Positions 15,540 through 17,187 of a DNA stretch of 17,187 nt are shown here, piece by piece. The notes beneath the pieces were generated by a model. It did no database searches and was not told the DNA's origin. It saw only the letters and a list, made by a program, of their open reading frames with translations. A program made the position numbers and the translations under genes. How positions within the stretch are numbered: position 1 is the stretch's first letter; each line of letters starts with the position of its first letter. The stretch comes from an uncultured Paenibacillaceae bacterium. GTDB taxonomy: Bacteria > Bacillota > Bacilli > Paenibacillales > DA-C8. The DNA lies in contig CALGAO010000021.1 of assembly GCA_937957685.1 (NCBI GenBank), forward strand, positions 1 to 17,187, read 5' to 3'.

Positions 15540-15711
15540 TTTCATATACTATTCCATAATTTCTCTTGTGTCAACAGTTTTTGAGAATGTTTGTTACGTT
15601 AGCTGACACCCATCTTTATGCATGCGTTTTCTGTATTCGTTTCCAAAATCTGTTTACCTCGTTTTCCTGGCGTTTCAGCCGTTTCATGTCATCTTTTCTG
15701 TCTCGCGCTGA

Positions 15712-15762
15712 GAATATAAAAGGGACGGAGAGATGTCACGTTGCTTCTGACATTCTCCGTCC
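15712..15762 (-). terminator. Rho-independent terminator downstream of the argS remnant
   Basis: Read leftward, GGACGGAGAATGTC (15762-15749) and its partner (15737-15723) form a 14-bp stem with one bulged base and an 11-base loop, followed by CTTTTATATTC. It lies about 250 bases beyond the end of the argS remnant and would stop its transcript before the sugar operon promoter. Confidence 0.6.
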
Positions 15763-16010
15763 ATCTGAAGTTTACCAGTATTGGTACAGAGTGAAACAGG
15801 TCCCGGACCGGCATGACGTTCTTCCTGAAGCCGAATCGCATCGGGGAACAGAAGCGGGATGAGCGACATCCCGGGCGCAGGCGGAGTGGGCGATAACGGA
15901 CAGGACGCTCCGCTCGGCCCCAGCTCCAGCCCCCAGTGAAGGATGCTGATGAGCAGTTGCTCTCCCCACCCTTGTCACCGGGTTGTGGATGAGACTATAT
16001 CATACGTTAC

Positions 16011-16647
16011 CTATACTCTCTCGGGCGCTGCCAGGCCGATGAGTCTCAGGCCATTGCGCAGCGTGATCCGGGAGCAGCAGCTTGTCGATGCCTAGCCGCT
16101 CGATCTCCTCTCTGCTACCCCATCTCCTGTAGGCGACGATCAGCTTGCCGAACTGTGTGCCCCAGTCGCCAAGGTGGTTGATGCCGACGGTGCGATAGCC
16201 GAGGAAATTGAAGATCTGCACCAGCGCGTTGCCGATGACGGTCGAGCGCAGATGCGCGATATGAAACGGCTTCGCGATATTCGGAGACGAATAGTCGAAC
16301 ACCACCGTCCGCCCCCGTCCCAGATCCTGCGCTCCGTACTGCTCCCCCTGTTGGATGATCGCCGGAATGAGGCGAGACGCCAGGACGGATTGGTTCAGCG
16401 TGATATTCAGGTACCCCGACACCGAGTCGATCCTCTCGATGAGTTCGTCCCGGAGCTTCTCCTTCAGCTCATCCGCGATCTGCTGCGGCGGTTTGCGCAG
16501 CCGCTTGCTCAGCCGGAAGCAAGGCAGGGACAGGTCGCCCAGCTCCCGATTCGGCGGAACCTCCAGCCATCCCGCGATGCCGTCCGCATCCATCTCCGGC
16601 ACATGCGCCGCAATCTTCCCTGCAAGTTCATACTTGATGTTGACCAT
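16011..16647 (-). pseudogene. argS: Arginyl-tRNA synthetase remnant with large internal deletion
   Basis: From ATG 16647 the frame encodes a normal ArgS N-terminus: the tRNA-recognition domain (LEVPPNRELGDLSLPCFRLS), then the start of the catalytic domain with the HIGH-type motif HIAH in SSPNIAKPFHIAHLRSTV, and NHLGDWGTQFGKLIVAYRRWG. After about residue 195 (GIDKLL) homology stops. In another frame the next codons read RITLRNGLRLIGLAAPERV and a stop (16070-16011), which is the typical ArgS C-terminus. So most of the catalytic core, the KMSKS-type loop and the anticodon-binding domain, roughly 340 codons by comparison with a usual ArgS of about 560, have been lost, and the two ends are joined out of frame. 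The product cannot charge tRNA, so a functional argS must exist elsewhere. The T-box leader upstream is still complete. Confidence 0.88.
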
Positions 16648-16779
16648 TCCTGCACTTCCCTTTCTTCGTAAATGTCCAATCAACGGGCCAAAAGGTCATT
16701 TTGCCACAAATAGCGGAACGACGTTCCGTTGCGACGAAGGGCAGCTCCTGGCAACAACGACCTCCAGCCACAGCCCAAT

Positions 16780-16814
16780 AAAAAAGCTCACGCCTCGTGC
16801 AAAGAGACGTGAGC
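16780..16814 (-). terminator. T-box intrinsic terminator
   Basis: In the transcript GCTCACGTCTC (16814-16804) pairs with GAGGCGTGAGC (16796-16786) over an 11-bp stem with one G-U pair and a 7-base loop, followed by six T (16785-16780). It is the regulated stop of the T-box leader. Confidence 0.88.
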
Positions 16815-17030
16815 ATCAGTTCCCGCGGTGCCACTCTTCGTGTCAAACCTCGAAGGTTTAACCCCTCTTCGTTGATAACGGTCATCTGACCGAATATGCC
16901 TACTGTCAGTTCGGCATACCATCTCCTGGGCCCGTTCATCCGGAGTTCCGTACCGGCTCCCACCACCCCGGCTCGCTGCGACTTCCCTTCCTGGACTACT
17001 GTTCCATTCCTCGATGTTCCCGATCATTCC
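16786..17030 (-). promoter_or_regulatory. T-box riboswitch (tRNA-sensing leader), probably tRNA-Arg responsive
   Basis: Read leftward, the leader has the stem I parts (AGTA bulge near 17000-16997; distal GCCGGGGTGGTGGGAGCCGG near 16972-16953), a specifier-loop candidate GAA-CGG (16937-16932), and the T-box AGAGTGGCACCGCGGG (about 16836-16821) directly before the terminator. Uncharged tRNA binding would favour the antiterminator and allow downstream reading. CGG is an arginine codon, which fits the argS remnant downstream. The specifier position was placed by folding GUCC with GGAU above it and UGG with CCA below it; alternative registers would read GGG or GCC. Confidence 0.85.
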
Positions 17031-17036
17031 ATGTCT

Positions 17037-17065
17037 AATATTTGGAATCAGTTATACATATTCAA
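17037..17065 (-). promoter_or_regulatory. Possible promoter of the T-box/argS unit
   Basis: On the minus strand TTGAAT (17065-17060) is followed after 17 bases by AATATT (17042-17037). The match is moderate, but it would start transcription near 17030, just above the first helix of the T-box. Confidence 0.35.
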
Positions 17066-17081
17066 TATCACTAGTGATATT
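17064..17081. repeat. Perfect 18-bp palindrome at the upstream edge of the T-box promoter
   Basis: AATATCACTAGTGATATT is fully self-complementary and touches the predicted -35 box. It could be an operator. No T-tract or loop suggests a terminator. Confidence 0.5.
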
Positions 17082-17153
17082 TGTCCAGATTGTGAACTTG
17101 TTAGCGACAGAGGAGCGACGAAAAGAAAATGACCCACCCCTGCAGAATATTCT

Positions 17154-17186
17154 CCCTTTGAAGATACGGCTAATAGCTTCAGAGGG
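17154..17186. repeat. Stem-loop at the right edge
   Basis: CCCTTTGAAG (17154-17163) pairs with CTTCAGAGGG (17177-17186), 10 bp including one G-T pair, around a 13-base loop. It may be a plus-strand terminator whose T-tract lies outside the window, but nothing in view confirms this. Confidence 0.35.
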
Positions 17187-17187
17187 G

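Larger units (their letters stand above)
15347..16010. other. Regulatory and intergenic region between the regulator and the argS remnant
   Basis: No gene is supported in these 664 bases. It holds the promoter and operators of the sugar operon (15383-15539), minor dyads GGTTATAACC (15452-15461) and AATGTTTCGACATT (15473-15486), a further TTTACCTCGTTT (15653-15664), a terminator for the unit to the right (15712-15762), and a GC-rich stretch with a small GGGATG/CATCCC dyad near 15860. Confidence 0.6.

Noticed and set aside
15566..15862. Plus-strand 98-codon frame in the intergenic region
   Set aside because: It spans the terminator hairpin, has no ribosome binding site and gives an Arg/Phe/Ser-rich product without a domain.
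16714..16728. CGGAACGACGTTCCG dyad between T-box and argS start
   Set aside because: Short, single-base centre, no nearby promoter element; too little to call an operator.
17144..17153. AGAATATTCT palindrome near the right edge
   Set aside because: A 10-bp A/T-rich palindrome is expected by chance at this length and has no supporting context.

Overview
The window looks like chromosomal DNA of a GC-rich, spore-former-type Firmicute, most like Paenibacillus or Cohnella. The signs are strong AGGAGG-type ribosome binding sites, several TTG/GTG starts, a Gram-positive lipoprotein with a Ser/Asn/Gly-rich linker, a tRNA-sensing T-box leader, and a sugar operon led by a LacI-family regulator. Genus is an inference from style, not from a marker gene.

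Layout. 1-473 (minus) is the N-terminal part of a CE1/esterase-D-type carbohydrate esterase that runs off the left edge; its best-placed start is a CTG. 600-2407 (plus) holds a small XRE-type regulator with two tandem operator-like dyads over its promoter, a peptide deformylase and a Cof-type HAD phosphatase. 2408-3228 has no gene. It holds a 141-bp MITE-like element with GGGGCTGTCC ends, a 51-bp tandem repeat, several strong dyads and a 17-bp minisatellite that runs into the end of the next gene.

3229-15346 (minus) is one co-directional, probably co-transcribed cluster, read right to left: LacI-family regulator, ASRT-family (PF07100) small protein, lipoprotein sugar-binding protein, a 700-aa GH20-domain/TIM-barrel protein, a NodB-type deacetylase, a sugar ABC ATPase and permease (RbsA/RbsC type), a creatinase/M24 'pita-bread' protein that has lost metal ligands, a FucA/RhaD-type class II aldolase and a RhaB-type kinase. 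The cluster can be read as uptake of a small glycan or glycoconjugate, intracellular trimming by glycosidase, deacetylase and C-N hydrolase-like enzymes, then phosphorylation and retro-aldol cleavage of a deoxy-ketose. No sugar isomerase is present. This operon is the best candidate here for an undescribed pathway.

15347-16010 is regulatory and intergenic: a TATAAT promoter with a LacI-type dyad at its start point, a near-perfect upstream operator, and a terminator serving the next unit. 16011-17080 (minus) is an apparently intact T-box leader with terminator and a CGG (Arg) specifier candidate, followed by a broken argS: the first ~200 codons are joined out of frame to the last ~19 codons, so the catalytic core is gone.

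No tRNA, rRNA, CRISPR array or transposase gene was seen.
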